DNA of 64,000 bases from positions 40,715,086 through 40,779,085 of the forward strand of contig CM060174.1 of NCBI GenBank assembly GCA_030549775.1. Reading direction: 5' to 3'. Each line of letters opens with the position of its first letter. Positions within the stretch are counted from its first letter, which is position 1. A program made the translations under genes and the position numbers. Below are positions 49,264 to 60,700 of the stretch, piece after piece. The notes beneath the pieces were generated by a model. That model did no database searches. It saw only the letters and a program-made list of their open reading frames with translations, and was not told the DNA's origin. Origin of the DNA: Tamarix chinensis. Its lineage: Eukaryota; Streptophyta; Magnoliopsida; Caryophyllales; Tamaricaceae.

Positions 49264-49910
49264 CTAGCTCTCGGGTTTCCTCTTCCCGAGGATGCTAGCC
49301 TGCTCCTGAACTAGAGTGGCGGCGAGGCAGGCGCGCTCGTAGAGAGTCGCGAGATCGGTAAATGGAACGGCCCCCATCATCCTCCGTATGCCGAAACTCA
49401 ACCCCTGTTCGAACTGAAAAACCACGGTGGCCTCATTAGCTGCAATCCCCGGGGCGAAGCGTAGTAGCTCGGTGAAGCGAGCATAGTATTGGCGCACGGT
49501 CATGGATCCCTGTGTGAGCTGCATAAACTCCCGCATCTTATCTCTCTTCAGACTCTCTGGGTAGAACCTGGCGCGGAGAGCAGTCTTAACACCTCCCAAT
49601 TCTCCGGGGGACCATCCCAAGCTCGATACTCCATCCACCGGGTGTCAGCCACGCCCCTCAGGAAGTAGGCGGCTATGCTGGACTGGCGAACTGCCGGACA
49701 ACCCACCGCCTCGAACGTGCGGTCCATGTCTTTGATCCATCCTTCGAGGACCACGGGGTCCTCCTCGCCAGAGTAAGTGGGTGGGTGGTGTCCGGTGACT
49801 CTCCTGAGCCAATCCTCTCCCGCACCCTCCGGTTCGTGGGTGCGCTGGATGAACTCCATGAATGCCGCGATGGCATCCTCCAAACGTGCGGCTCGACCGT
49901 TCCCCGCCAT
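49264..49910 (-). pseudogene. gag of element B, copy 2 (frameshift and stop)
   Basis: Starts at 49,910 with the same MAGNGRAARL. It has the same frame change near 49,593 and the same TAG at 49,264-49,266 as copy 1. Gly in SFGIRRMMG differs from Val in copy 1. Confidence 0.85.
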
Positions 49911-50224
49911 TGATGGCTACAAGGGAGGGAGACAAGGTTAGAAACAGGACCACTGGTTTTGCAATAATCATGGTACACTATTACCCCCTTAAAGGGAAAG
50001 TACTAAGAAATCAACTTTCTTATGACTAGGGTCACGACCGGGAGATAACTAAGTACACCACGGTTATACTACCTCACTTTGGGAAAACTGATAATCTACC
50101 CTTCGATTCCTCACTAGAGCCGGACCCGGAAATTTTGAAATAGAGGAGTTCAATCGGAGCATGAAAACACATTGAAATTGGGTGAAAACATTGTAAGGCG
50201 GTATTTTTCAAAACCGAAGGGATC

Positions 50225-50240
50225 AACCGCTCTGATACCA
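50225..50240 (-). other. Primer-binding site (initiator Met tRNA), copy 2
   Basis: Minus strand TGGTATCAGAGCGGTT, identical to copy 1. Confidence 0.9.
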
Positions 50241-50953
50241 ACTTTTAACACCCCCAATTTTACTACTGAAAAATTTCGTTTAAGACCAAGGTTTTCACAA
50301 AACAATTGAATTAAAACTATAAACTTGGGAGTGTTACCGCCACACTTAGCACTGGACCAATTCACTTCTACCGCCCCGATGCTAAGTGCTAAGGCTAAAC
50401 CAGAAAGTCAAAAATGAGAAACATCAAACATAAATGCACCGTTATCACAAAGCATTCATGAAAACGAGGTGTCAACCACCGACAGAGTGTCGTTAAGATT
50501 ACAACATAAAAGTCCCACTTTCAAATTACAGACATAATATAAATGCAACAAGCTAAGTTAGAAGACAGCAAGGAAAAATAAAAGGGTCCGGCCAACTCGC
50601 TCTCGGCCCCCAACCAGGACAGACTCATCACTCGGTCCCACCTGACGCCTCGTAGGTATCGTAGGCATCAAACACGTGGTCTCCTACCTGCACAAGGTCA
50701 GATGGGTCCTCTGCTCGTGGGAATGAGCAGCACCCATGAAACGGGTGATCAGTACGCTACGTACTGAGTAAGGTAACAAACGAGCTAAGGCCAGCACATA
50801 GGACATATGATACAAGTTCAGCACATAGATAACATACAATAACATGCAGGACAAGGCCAAATATTTCCTCGGTGCTTTTATCCTTTTATTCTCATTAGTG
50901 ATAATAAGTCCATTCCACACATTCTTCAAATGTCCATGTGAGTGCGGGAGCCC

Positions 50954-51320
50954 CACTATTATAGCCGGTGGACCGGAAGATATACGCACAGGGCAGCACG
51001 CCTCTGATCCACTATTATAACCGGTGGACCGAAAAATAAACGCACAGGGAAAAACGCCTCTGATCCACTATTATAGCCGGTGGACCTGATCACGGCCCCG
51101 ACTCACATGGTGTTTCACTTTAAGTACTTAGTATCTTTCCCATGGATTAACTTATTCGTTTGGTTTGTTGAGCACGAGGTCCCCCACTATTATAGTCGGT
51201 GGACCGGGAGATAAACACACAGGGCAGGACGCCTCTGATCCACTATTATAGCCGGTGGACCGGAAAATAAACGCACAGGACAGAACGCCTCTGATCCACT
51301 ATTATAGCCGGTGGACCGGA
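50954..51320. repeat. Tandem repeat block in LTR 3
   Basis: Same six-unit arrangement as LTR 2, with a G to A change breaking one CCGGTGGACCGG core (near 51,030). Confidence 0.9.
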
Positions 51321-52341
51321 TCACGGGCTCGGCTCAACATCTTTCACTTTACGTAATTAATGTCTTATACGTGTCTTATTGAATCACACCACACCCTTGA
51401 CATGCATGCCCACTACATTCTACCGCTTTCCTTTCAAGAGGCCCGTCCCATATATTGAGACTCATGCACCCCCAAATCACACCCCAACATTATTTTCCCC
51501 TAAGCTCACACATAGTGAAGGACCAACTCTTGGAAGTATAGGTTAAACCCAACACTCTACGGCATCGATCTCGCCAATTCTCAACCCCTAGGGTTTTTCC
51601 CCTTGGGAACCCTAGTTGGGCCTATGTGGCCCCTCCTCTTCTCACTTACCTTACCCTTTACTTATTCTTCACTCCACATCTCTCCCTTATCAAGTCAACC
51701 CCAAGGCATAATACTTTACTCCTCAATCTAGCATGTGACCAGCAAAACCCTAGTTGGCCACATCAAACCCTAGCGCCTTACTCCTTCCACAAGTAACCCC
51801 TCTCTTTTCATCCCCAAGTCTCTAATCACTCTACAACTCTCCCCATCTCTCATTTACTCCCACATTCAACTTTTCTCACGTAAGACACACCCCCATGCAG
51901 GAGTTAGTCACCTCATGCAGACACCCCAAGTCACCATGCAGATTTTAAAGCCCCCATGCGTGGTTCCCAACTTTCATTTGTTTTAAACATGTTTCCACGT
52001 ATAGCTTCTCTCATGGATGATGAGGTACTTGGGTCTACCCCATATCCTCCCCTTAATAATCTCACTCCCCATTCCCCTCTAGTTATTCTTTTAGTCCCAT
52101 TCCCCAATACCAAAACTCTAGCATGCATGTCCTAGAGGGCCATATCAACACATCATAAATGTCATACATAACATGTCATGCTCATGTAATATAAGGCACA
52201 CACATCATACCTCATTATCCACGCTGCGCTACACCAAACAGATTATTCATAACACATGCATAATACACATTAACATGACATACTCATCATTCATCGACAC
52301 AACACATCACACATAGCACAAGGCCATAGCTTGGTCCTTAC

Positions 52342-52403
52342 CTAACGCGACTCCGGTCTTGGAGCACGCTCCTATACCTCCTCCGGATGTTGACTTGGCT
52401 CGC
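52342..52403 (-). other. Possible 62-base spliced exon in LTR 3 leader
   Basis: Same arrangement as in LTRs 1 and 2, identical to LTR 2. Confidence 0.35.
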
Positions 52404-52586
52404 CTATAAGAGGGAAAACTAGGGTTACTTTCCTCCGACCAAAACATTATTCTATTTTACCTTGCCCCTATTCTTTACTTACCATTAGGGCTAAGAATAG
52501 TAATATTACTTTTATAAGTGAAGTATGGTCAATATCCTTAAAGTAGTTAATCATGCTACTACTAATAAAAGTAGCTACAATAATTT

Positions 52587-52685
52587 AAAGTAATTTTAAT
52601 AATATTTATTATTAACGGTAGTAGTTCAATGTTGCTAATAATGATGATAGTAATAATAACAATAATAGTAATTGTAATAACAATA

Positions 52686-52718
<33 letters not shown>

Positions 52719-53066
52719 GTATTAATATTAATAATAATAATGATAACCATGATAATAATGATAATATTAATACTATTAATAATAACGATCATGATATTAA
52801 GATAAAAATACTAAAGTTATAGGTCACTAATATTAGTAATACCAATAGTTATAAAAGTTTCAAGTTTAGGCTAAATAATAACAATAATAATAATAGTAAT
52901 AATAATAATAATAGTAACAATAATAACAATAATAATAAGAGTAATAATAATAATAGTACTAATAATAATGATAAGGATAATAATAATAATAATAACAATA
53001 ATAATAATAATAATAGTAATAATAAGAATAATAGTAAGAATAATATTAATAATGCTACTAAAAATA
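52587..53066. repeat. Degenerate AAT trinucleotide repeat region, LTR 3
   Basis: Same pattern and length as LTR 1, without the extra units of LTR 2. Confidence 0.95.
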
Positions 53067-53590
53067 ATTAGCATTTGTATAATAAAGGTTTAGGGGTTGG
53101 GGAGTTTAGAGAACTACCTAGGGGTGCTGGTGGCACAGGTGGCGGCGCACGGCGCACGGTGGCGGCGGCGGCGGCGGCGTAGGGGGAGAAGGAAGGTAGG
53201 GAGGTGGTGGAGGGGAAAGGAAGGAAAAGGAGGGGTTGGCAGGGGAAATAGAGGGTCTAGGGAGGTTGGGGAAGTTCCCTTGGTGGTTTTGGGATGCAGA
53301 GGGGGCGCTGGGAGTGGCGGCACGCCGGTGGGCGGCGGTGCGAAGGGTGGCGGGGTTTGAGGTTGGCTTGGTCGGGAAGGGCACTTCGCCCGCTTGGGGC
53401 GGCGCGTGCAGGGTAAACCGAGGGATGAGGGAGGCTTGGGTAGGTGGAGGGTGATGCAGGGAAGGGTTTCGGGGGTGGTTCGGGTGGCGGCGATAGGCGG
53501 CGGCGACGGGACGGTGATCTGAAGAGGGGCGGCGCAAAAGGGATTTCTGGGCTTGATTTTCGAAAGAGCCCGACGCTGGGGCTCGAGGGG

Positions 53591-53598
53591 TATTTATA
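53591..53598 (-). promoter_or_regulatory. TATA box of element B, LTR 3
   Basis: Minus-strand TATAAATA; would drive copy 2 and possibly read through LTR 2 into copy 1. Confidence 0.65.
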
Positions 53599-54547
53599 GG
53601 CTCGAATTGGGGGGAAAAATCGAGAGAGGGGGCAGAGGGAGGCACGGGCAGGTGAAAATTCGTCACGCCGGCCGTCGGTGGCAGGCGGCGCTGGTCTGGC
53701 ATGGCAGACCTGCGTTTCGGTCGGGAAAAAGGAAGGGGGCAGGAGCAGGCTTGTGTGAGGTGTAGGGGTGTCGGCCTGTCGGAAAAAGCTGGCGGGAAGG
53801 TCGGAAAGAGAGGGAGGCGGCGTGCAGGCGGCGCAGACAGTTGGCCGGCGCAGAGGGGGGCTGGGCGGCGATTTGCAGCGGCGCGCGGGGAAGAAGGAAG
53901 GGAGAAGGCCTGGACCGGCGGTCCGGGAAGAAAGAAAGAAAAGAGGGGGGAAACCGGTCGGTTCAGCGGACATAAAACGCCTTATTAAAACGCGGCGTTT
54001 TGGTGGTTATTTGGACAAAGCGCGGCGTCGAGTAGCTGGCAGGCAACGGCTACTTCATTAATCGGCGCGTAGCGTTTCAGCAAAAGGAGGGGCGAAACGC
54101 TGCGTTTCACTGTGCGAGGGCGGGCCGAACGGCACTGGGCCGCGGGAAGGAGGGAAGGAAAGGGGAGTTGGGCCGTGAGCTGGCCCAACGGGCGAGAAGG
54201 GGGGGAGAAGAAAAAGGAAAAAAAAAAGAAGAAAGAGGGGAAAAATTATTTATTTTATTTTATTTTAGTATTTTACTTTGTATAAATATTTAGAGTATTT
54301 ACTTTAGGTACTTAGAGTAAGAATATTTAAGCAATAAAATATTTACCCTCCTTTTTAGGCTAATTTAGGCCCAAAAATTATATATAAATATTTGTATAAA
54401 GATACCCTTGTAATTTATCTCAAAATTCCTATTAGCTTGCCCTACAAAATCCTCTTTAATTTATAAGGAGTAATATATTAGATCAATTCCCCAATAATTC
54501 TTATTTAATAACTTATTTCCCAAATTAATTAATTCTAGGGTATTTCA

Positions 54548-54552
54548 CAATA
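54548..54552. repeat. Target-site duplication of element B, right copy (CAATA)
   Basis: Matches 31,364-31,368. Joining the flanks through one copy gives TATGTCAATAACTTTAAC, which reads YVNNFN in the gag of element A, as in other Athila/Tat elements. Confidence 0.9.
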
Positions 54553-55195
54553 ACTTTAACTAAGGTCCATTTACTCCCACCTATAACCCAGGATGGTAAA
54601 ACCATCTAAATTTTAAGCCTCCGGGTTTCCAAAACCTTAGACCACCATTCCCGTCTCCTCCCAAGTCAAATCTTTAGTTGATGATGGAGAATTTCATAGC
54701 CTCTCAAAACAAACAAATCGAGGATTTGAAGAATCTTGTCAAAATATTAAATCTAAGGTTGAATCCCTAGTCGCCCACAATAAAATGCTAGAATATCAAA
54801 TCATCCAAGTGGCTCAACAATCGGGATCTTCCTCTCAAACCATTGGAATGCTTCTAGGATATCTAGAGATAAATTCTAAGGGATCCGTTAATGTTATATC
54901 CCTTAGAAGTTGAAAGGAGTTAAAGGGCCTTATTTTAGGGATGGAAATAAAAGAGGGAAGTAGAGGAGTCGAGGAGGAAGTAGAAACACAGAGAGAAGAT
55001 GTGCATGTTGAGAATTAGACCACCTTAGGGAAACATAACAAGGTAGAAAAGTATGTCCCTCCGCCACCGTATAAACCTCCCCTACCTTTTCCTCAACGAT
55101 AAGAAAAATTAAGATTAGAAAAACAATTTGGAAGGTTTGTAGAAATTTTAAAGAAATTACAAATCAATATTCCATTTGTTGAAGCCATATCACAA
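54553..55195 (+). pseudogene. gag of element A, part 2 (C-terminal region and linker)
   Basis: It continues from 31,363: NNFN, stop, GPFTPTYNPGW, stop, NHLNF, then PPGFQNL. TYNPGWRNHPNFSW is the family form of this stretch. An IASQNKQIEDLKNLVKIL coil-like piece follows near 54,690-54,750. Later frames are interrupted. A VEILKKLQINIPFVEAISQM-like stretch leads directly into the protease frame at 55,196. Confidence 0.7.
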
Positions 55196-55814
55196 ATGCC
55201 TACTTATGCCAAAATTTTGAAAGAAATTTTATCTAACAAAAAGCAGTTAGAAGAGTATGAAATGGTAGCACTAATGCAAGAACATAGTGATATTATTCAA
55301 AATAAGCTTCCTCTAAATTTCAAAGACCACGACTCATTGTCTATTCCCTACACTATCGATGACAAGTCCATTAATCATGTATTTTTTGATCGTGGAGCTT
55401 GTGTTAGTCTAATGCCTCTTTCTATTTATAAGAAGTTGCAGATGGGAGATTTGAAGCCCACCACCATATACCTTCAACTAGTAGGTCGGTCCATAAAACA
55501 CCTAGTAGGTATATTAGAAGATGTACCTATCCAGGTCGGTAAGTTTTACATTTCGGTAGATTTCATTATTTTAGAAATAGAGGAAGATGCTCAAATTTCC
55601 ATCATTTTGGGAAGAACTTTCTTAGCTACCACAAGAGTAGTAATAAATGTGAAGAATGGAAAAATCTCCCTTAATAATGGGGAAGAGAAAGTAGATTTTG
55701 ACTTACCTTCCATAGTGAAATTTCCACTAATTAACGATACTTGTTGCAAGATTAATACGGTGGATGAGATGATTCAAGAACATATTATTGATTTTGATCT
55801 CAAAACATCCATTG
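55196..55814 (+). pseudogene. Protease of element A
   Basis: An open frame starting MPTYAKILKEILSNKKQLEE. The retropepsin active-site region is VFFDRGACVSLMPLSIYKKL (residues 63-82); in this family it is normally DLGAS, so the Asp is kept and the neighbouring residues changed. IILGRTFLATTRVVINVKNG (about residues 136-155) is the second half of the fold. Retropepsin cleaves the gag-pol polyprotein. The frame runs 206 codons before element C cuts in at 55,815 and supplies an accidental tail to 55,843. It is the best-kept part of element A. Confidence 0.8.
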
Positions 55815-56674
55815 TGATGTGTATTTCAATAATTTTTATTTAGATAATTTTTTTGGTTGCTGTGATTTGCATAATACATATAATTATCTCTCTTATTCTG
55901 TGAATAATTAGGAAAACTCAGGTAAATGGGAATGGAGCATGTTGTTGGCTATTGTGAGTGATTGTTGCTGGTTGCTATTGTTTCCGATATGGAAATTATT
56001 GTATAAATTGGTTTTTACTTTTGTTAATATCAATGAGGGAAATTATTATTCCCATACGATGCATTCGCCAGTAAATCATAGCTAGTGGGATTAAGTAGGC
56101 CACATGGTCAGCCACCCGACCCATAATTGGGTTAAAAGGACTGCAGATTATGCAACCCTTAATTTCCACAATTAGCTACATAATTTAGCTGATGGGAGAT
56201 TAATTGTAATATATTAGTTACTTTGGGAATAATTGTAATTCTTTGTATTTAGGCTAAATAGTTATAATCAGCACTAATAATTGTGTGTATATTGGGCTGA
56301 TTGGTGTAAGGCTTTATTTGGTCACGCCCATTTTTTGTATTTGTATGGTATATGTATACACATATATATAGGGGGAATACAGAGCCTGTACACAACTTTA
56401 AACATAAATACATTTTGGTGTAGACTATTATTTTTCTCTCTCTCTAGAATTCTCTCTCTCTCTCTCTCTCACTCACTCTTCTCTACTTAATTATTCTTGC
56501 TTAATTCACCATCTTTGTAATAAATCTCAGTTTCCATTGATTATCAATTGCGCCTTGAGTTTATTTGATCTTCCTTCAGTTTGAATCCGTAGACTGATGT
56601 ATCTCTATACTGTCGAACACATCACTCAACTTACGGTGTGGTGTTTTTCTTTGAAACCCAACAAGGTTTCATCA
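55815..56674 (+). repeat. Element C 5' LTR, 860 bp
   Basis: Starts TGATGTGTATTTC and ends AGGTTTCATCA. A TATA box (TATATATA, 56,363-56,370) is followed by GGGGGAATAC. A CT-rich microsatellite (56,435-56,475) lies in the presumed R/U5 leader. Confidence 0.9.
56363..56370 (+). promoter_or_regulatory. TATA box of element C 5' LTR
   Basis: TATATATA in the context CACATATATATAGGGGG. The 3' LTR has the shorter TATATA at 62,474-62,479 in the same context. Confidence 0.65.
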
Positions 56675-56676
56675 AT

Positions 56677-56690
56677 TGGTATCATAGCCA
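56677..56690 (+). other. Primer-binding site of element C (initiator Met tRNA)
   Basis: TGGTATCATAGCCA, one mismatch to TGGTATCAGAGCCA, two bases after the LTR. About 730 bases of leader without a frame follow before gag. Confidence 0.85.
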
Positions 56691-57422
56691 TGAATAATCG
56701 AGTGCTTGTGGTTTAAAACTCGTTTATTGTTGTTTTATTGATTTCCTTATAATTCTTGATATCACTAACTCTCGATTTGGCAAGTTGGCATATTAGGGTT
56801 TGTGTTTGACGAAAATCGAATGATTCTTGTTACGATAATTGCAAATCTGCGATTATATAATCCCGGCAAAGATTTTAACACCCTAAAGGGATTAAAGTGT
56901 TCTAGAAATACTAGATCAAACCATTCATCATTTCTTCTCTCTGTTAGGGTTTGGTCAAAATCTTGATTTCTTGCGATAACTACTAATAATCTCTGTATCC
57001 GGTAAACTCTATCCTTGTTTTCTCTTGGCCAATGTTATCTTTTATAACTAAGACTTAATCATTCTGTATTAGTGAGTAATTCTATACTAAGATACTGGCT
57101 GAGAGTGTAGGCATAAACTCAATACCGGCGATTCTTTAAGAAAGGGGTAAAGGCTCTAAGAAGAGGGGCCCAAATCTTGTTTAGTTGGCTTAACCGCCAA
57201 CAATTGTTGACGTGGTACATTCGTTCCTCTCTGAGAAATTTTATCTGTGTTGTTCCATTATTGTTTTATTTTTGAGTTTGATTATTTTAAACAAATAATT
57301 GTGTTGTGATTATTGTTCTGTAACTGTGATAAGTGTTTGCTGGCATTGTTGATCTACTACATTGGAGCATGATGTGATTGTGGATTAAATTGATTGTTTT
57401 GTGCCTGATATAACTATCCATT

Positions 57423-58550
57423 ATGTCTAATAACGGCCAATCTATAAATCAATCTGTGTCTATGTCTAGTCATGATCTCTTAGAAACACTTAGGACCTTT
57501 CAATAACAAATGACTACCCAATTGGTTGTCTTATCTTCTAATTTAGAACAAAGGATTTAAAATTAATAACTTACAAAATAATAAGGTAAATGAACAACAT
57601 GCTGAAGTATTAGGTAGAGCTCATATGGAACCTAGAAATAGGATTCCCCCTTAACTAATTTAGAAGAATTAGAGGATCAAATATCTAATAATAGTGATAG
57701 ATTTCCTAGGCAGGTTAATAGGCAGGAAAGGGACTTAGATCCAATTGATAGGAATGTAGTTAATCTTAAATTTAATATAACTAGATTTAATGGAAGGAAT
57801 GATCCAGATTAGTATTTTAAATGGGAAAGGAAGATAGAGTTACTCTTTGAGTGTCACAATTATTTAGACAAGAAGAATATTAATGTAGCAGTAGTTGAGT
57901 TTACAGATTATGCTTCTTCTTGGTGTTACAATCTTGTGTTAACTAGACCTAGGAGTGGAGAACCACCTATTTAGAATTGGAATGAATTTACGGCTTTAAT
58001 GAGGAAAAGATTTGTTCCAAATTATTATTATAGAGAGTTATATAAGAAGATGCAAACATTAAGTCAGGGTAATAAGTCTGTTGATGAATACTTTAAGGAA
58101 TTAAAAATGTTAGTAACTAAAACAGGGATTATTAAAGATGAGGATGCCATTATGGCTAGGTTTTTGAGTGGATTGAACTCGGAGATTGCTGATAAGGTAG
58201 AATTATATCCATATGGGAACCTAGAAGAGATGGTTAACATAGCAATTGATATTGAGAGTTAAATAAGGAAAGCTAGACAGAATAAAACACCTGGACTTGG
58301 GTTTAGAAACAATGTAAAAAGGAATTTTGGTGGAAGTAGTTCTGCAAATTGGAAGAATAGTGGGAAATTTGAATTTAAGGGCAAAAGTAATGAAGCTAGA
58401 GTTTGGAACAGAGTTGATAAAAGTAAAAATATTGTAGCTAACCCTGCTAGTGGTCCAACCAGGGATAGAGATATAAAGTGTTTTAAGTGTGGGGGACTAG
58501 GTCATATAGCCTTTGAGTGTCCTAATAGAATAAATATTCTGATTAGATAA
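57423..58550 (+). pseudogene. gag of element C
   Basis: Starts MSNNGQSINQSVSMSSHDLL at 57,423. The capsid region reads FNITRFNGRNDPD, stop, YFKWERKIELLFECHNYLDK (57,771-57,870), then WNEFTALMRKRFVPNYYY and a clean stretch at 57,999-58,262 ending NLEEMVNIAIDIES. The canonical zinc knuckle CFKCGGLGHIAFEC is at 58,479-58,520. In-frame stops sit where Trp or Gln is expected in relatives, and an early frame change follows the N-terminus. Gag packages the RNA. Confidence 0.8.
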
Positions 58551-59390
58551 TCTGGGGATATAGACTCTGAATCTGAAGGAGAAGAAGTAGAGGTCAACAC
58601 AGTAATAAGTGACCTTAGTGAATCAGAAGAAGATGTAGAAATTCCAGTAAGTAGAGATTTTTTTGTGGTATGTAGGGCTTTGAACAGTAATAAATCACCT
58701 GATCCAAATGCAGTACAAACAGAAAATATTTTTCATACTAGATGTTTAATTAATGACAAGTGTTTTAACATTGCAATTGATAGTGGAAGTTGTATCAATG
58801 CTGCTAGTATTTTATTAGTATCCAAGTTAGGATTACCAACCACCAAACATCCAAAACCATATATGCTTCAATGGTTGAATGAATTGGGAGATATTAAGGT
58901 TATTCAATAGGTTTTAGTAAATATAAAGTTAGTAAAATATGAAGATTCTGTTTTGTGTGATATAGTACCCATACATGCTGCTCATCTTTTGTTAGGAAGA
59001 CCATGGCAATATGATAGTAGCGTGACCCATGATGGATATAAAAATAGGTATACAATGTATAAGGGTGATAAGAAAATTATTTTAGAACCTATGACCCCAA
59101 AGGAAATCTATGATCATCAAGTTAAAATGAAGTTTGATTATAATTAGTTAACTAAGATGAACATTGATGCTGGAACTTGTTCAAGTGGGCATAAGAAATC
59201 ATCTGGGTTTTATGCTAAGAAGAGTGAGGTTGAAAGGGCTATTATTCAAAGTACAAGTGTGTATCTAATGGTGTATAAAGAGTGTTATGAGTGTCATGCA
59301 GACTTAATTAAGACTGTACATGATAATGTTAGGGAATTATTAGAGGAATATACTAAATTATTTCCCGAGGAAAATCCCCTCCATTAAGGG
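58551..59390 (+). pseudogene. Protease region of element C
   Basis: Same frame as gag. FNIAIDSGSCINAASILLVS (about 58,769-58,828) holds the retropepsin Asp-Ser-Gly, intact. HAAHLLLGRPWQYDSSVTHD (58,974-59,033) follows. A stop after GDIKVIQ (58,910) and another after KMKFDYN (59,147) interrupt it. The linker to RT reads NVRELLEEYTKLFPEENP, then the frame shifts near 59,380. Confidence 0.8.
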
Positions 59391-60700
59391 GCATAGAACA
59401 TCAAATAGATTTTATACCAGGGGCTTTCATTCCCAACAAATATGCTTATAGGGCTAATTTAGAGGAGGTAAAAGAGTTAAAGAAATAGGTTTCTAAGTTA
59501 TTAAGTAAATGTTATATTAGGAAATCAATGAGTCCTTGTGCTGTACCAATTCTTTTAGTTCCTAAAAAGGATGGGAGTTGGAGGATGTGTAGAGATAGTA
59601 GGGATGTAAACAAAATAACAATTAAGTATAGGTATCCTTTACCTAGGTTAGATGAGATGTTAGATCTTTTATATGGGGCTGTAGTATTTTCTAAAATAGA
59701 CTTGAAGAGTGGATATCATCAAATTAGGATGAAACTAGGAGATGAGTGGAAAACAGTCTTTAAAACAAATTTTGGGTTATATGAGTGGTTAGTTATGCCA
59801 TTTGGGTTATACAATGCTCCAATTACTTTTATGCAACTTATGAACCATGTGCTTAGAAATTTTATTGGAAAGTTTGTAGTTGTATATTTTTATGACATAC
59901 TTATTTACAATAAATCTATGGATGAACACTTGAGACATTTGAGGATCATTTTTTATGTATTTAAGGAAGAGAAATTGTATGCTAATCTAGATAAGTCAAG
60001 GTTTTGCTTAGAAAGTGTAGTATTATTAGGATTGTAATTAGTAAGGATGGAATATCTATTGATAAGGATAAGGTTAAGGTAATATAGGAATGGCCTATAC
60101 CTAGAACAGTGATTGTAGTTAGAATTTTTCATGGATTGTGTTCTTTTTATCATAGGTTTGTCAAGAATTTTAGTAATTTAGCAGCACCTTTAATTACAGT
60201 TACAAAAAAAAAAGTGGATTTCAATGGGATTTAGAACAACAAAAAGCTTTTGAAACTCTTAAGGCAAAATTAACACAAGCTCCTGTATTAGTTCTCCCAA
60301 ACTTTGAAAAGATATTTGAACTAGATTGTGATGCTTTAGGTTTGGGAATTGGAGCTGTTATTTCTCAAGAAGGTAGACCCATAGCTTATTTTAGTAAGAA
60401 GTTAAGTTGTAGTACATTAAATTATTCTACTTACGAAAAAGAATTGTTTGCTTTAGTAAGGGCTTTGGAAGTGTGGCAGCAATATATGTGGCCTAGAGAA
60501 TTTGTTATTAATACTGATCAAGAAACTACAAAATATTTAAAAAGTTAATCAAAATTGAATAGAAGGCATGGTAGATGGATAGAATTTATTGAGAGTTTTC
60601 CTTATGTGATTAAATATAAGAAAGGAGGTGATGATGTAGTTGCTGATGCCTTATCAAGGATATATGTTTTATTAAATATAGTAGATGCAACTTTATTGGG
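59391..60700 (+). pseudogene. Reverse transcriptase and RNase H of element C
   Basis: RT reads from [20 protein letters not shown] (59,528) through [20 protein letters not shown] and [14 protein letters not shown] to 60,037. The catalytic motif is [13 protein letters not shown] (about 59,878-59,916): the first of the two Asp residues is Tyr (GAT to TAT), which would abolish polymerase activity. A frameshift near 60,030 leads to the connection domain. RNase H reads [20 protein letters not shown] (60,318-60,377), [20 protein letters not shown] and [12 protein letters not shown], then [11 protein letters not shown] stop after KYLKS breaks it. Confidence 0.85.

Larger units (their letters stand above)
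31369..54547 (-). mobile_element. Element B: tandem dimer of a Tekay/Del-like chromovirus (LTR-int-LTR-int-LTR)
   Basis: Three LTRs (31,369-35,971; 40,947-45,268; 50,244-54,547) separate two internal regions of exactly 4,975 bp (35,972-40,946 and 45,269-50,243). All are on the minus strand. RT, the [16 protein letters not shown] style and the C-terminal chromodomain (KILWSRHGNKEATWE) fit the Tekay/Del group. A single CAATA duplication flanks the whole, so one insertion later became a dimer. The internal copies differ at only a handful of bases, whereas outer LTRs differ at several dozen, so the duplication is younger than the insertion. Shared defects (gag frameshift, two TAG stops) mean neither copy is autonomous. 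Confidence 0.95.
50244..54547 (-). repeat. Element B LTR 3 (5' LTR), 4,304 bp
   Basis: It lies next to the primer site of copy 2 and ends on the right at TATTTCA followed by CAATA. It matches LTR 2 in the left part and has many private variants in the right part (CAGGTGG, GGGATGCAG, GCACGCCGG, CGGTCGGTTC, TTAAGCAAT, GATCAATTCC). It lacks the 300-bp segment of LTR 1. Confidence 0.95.
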
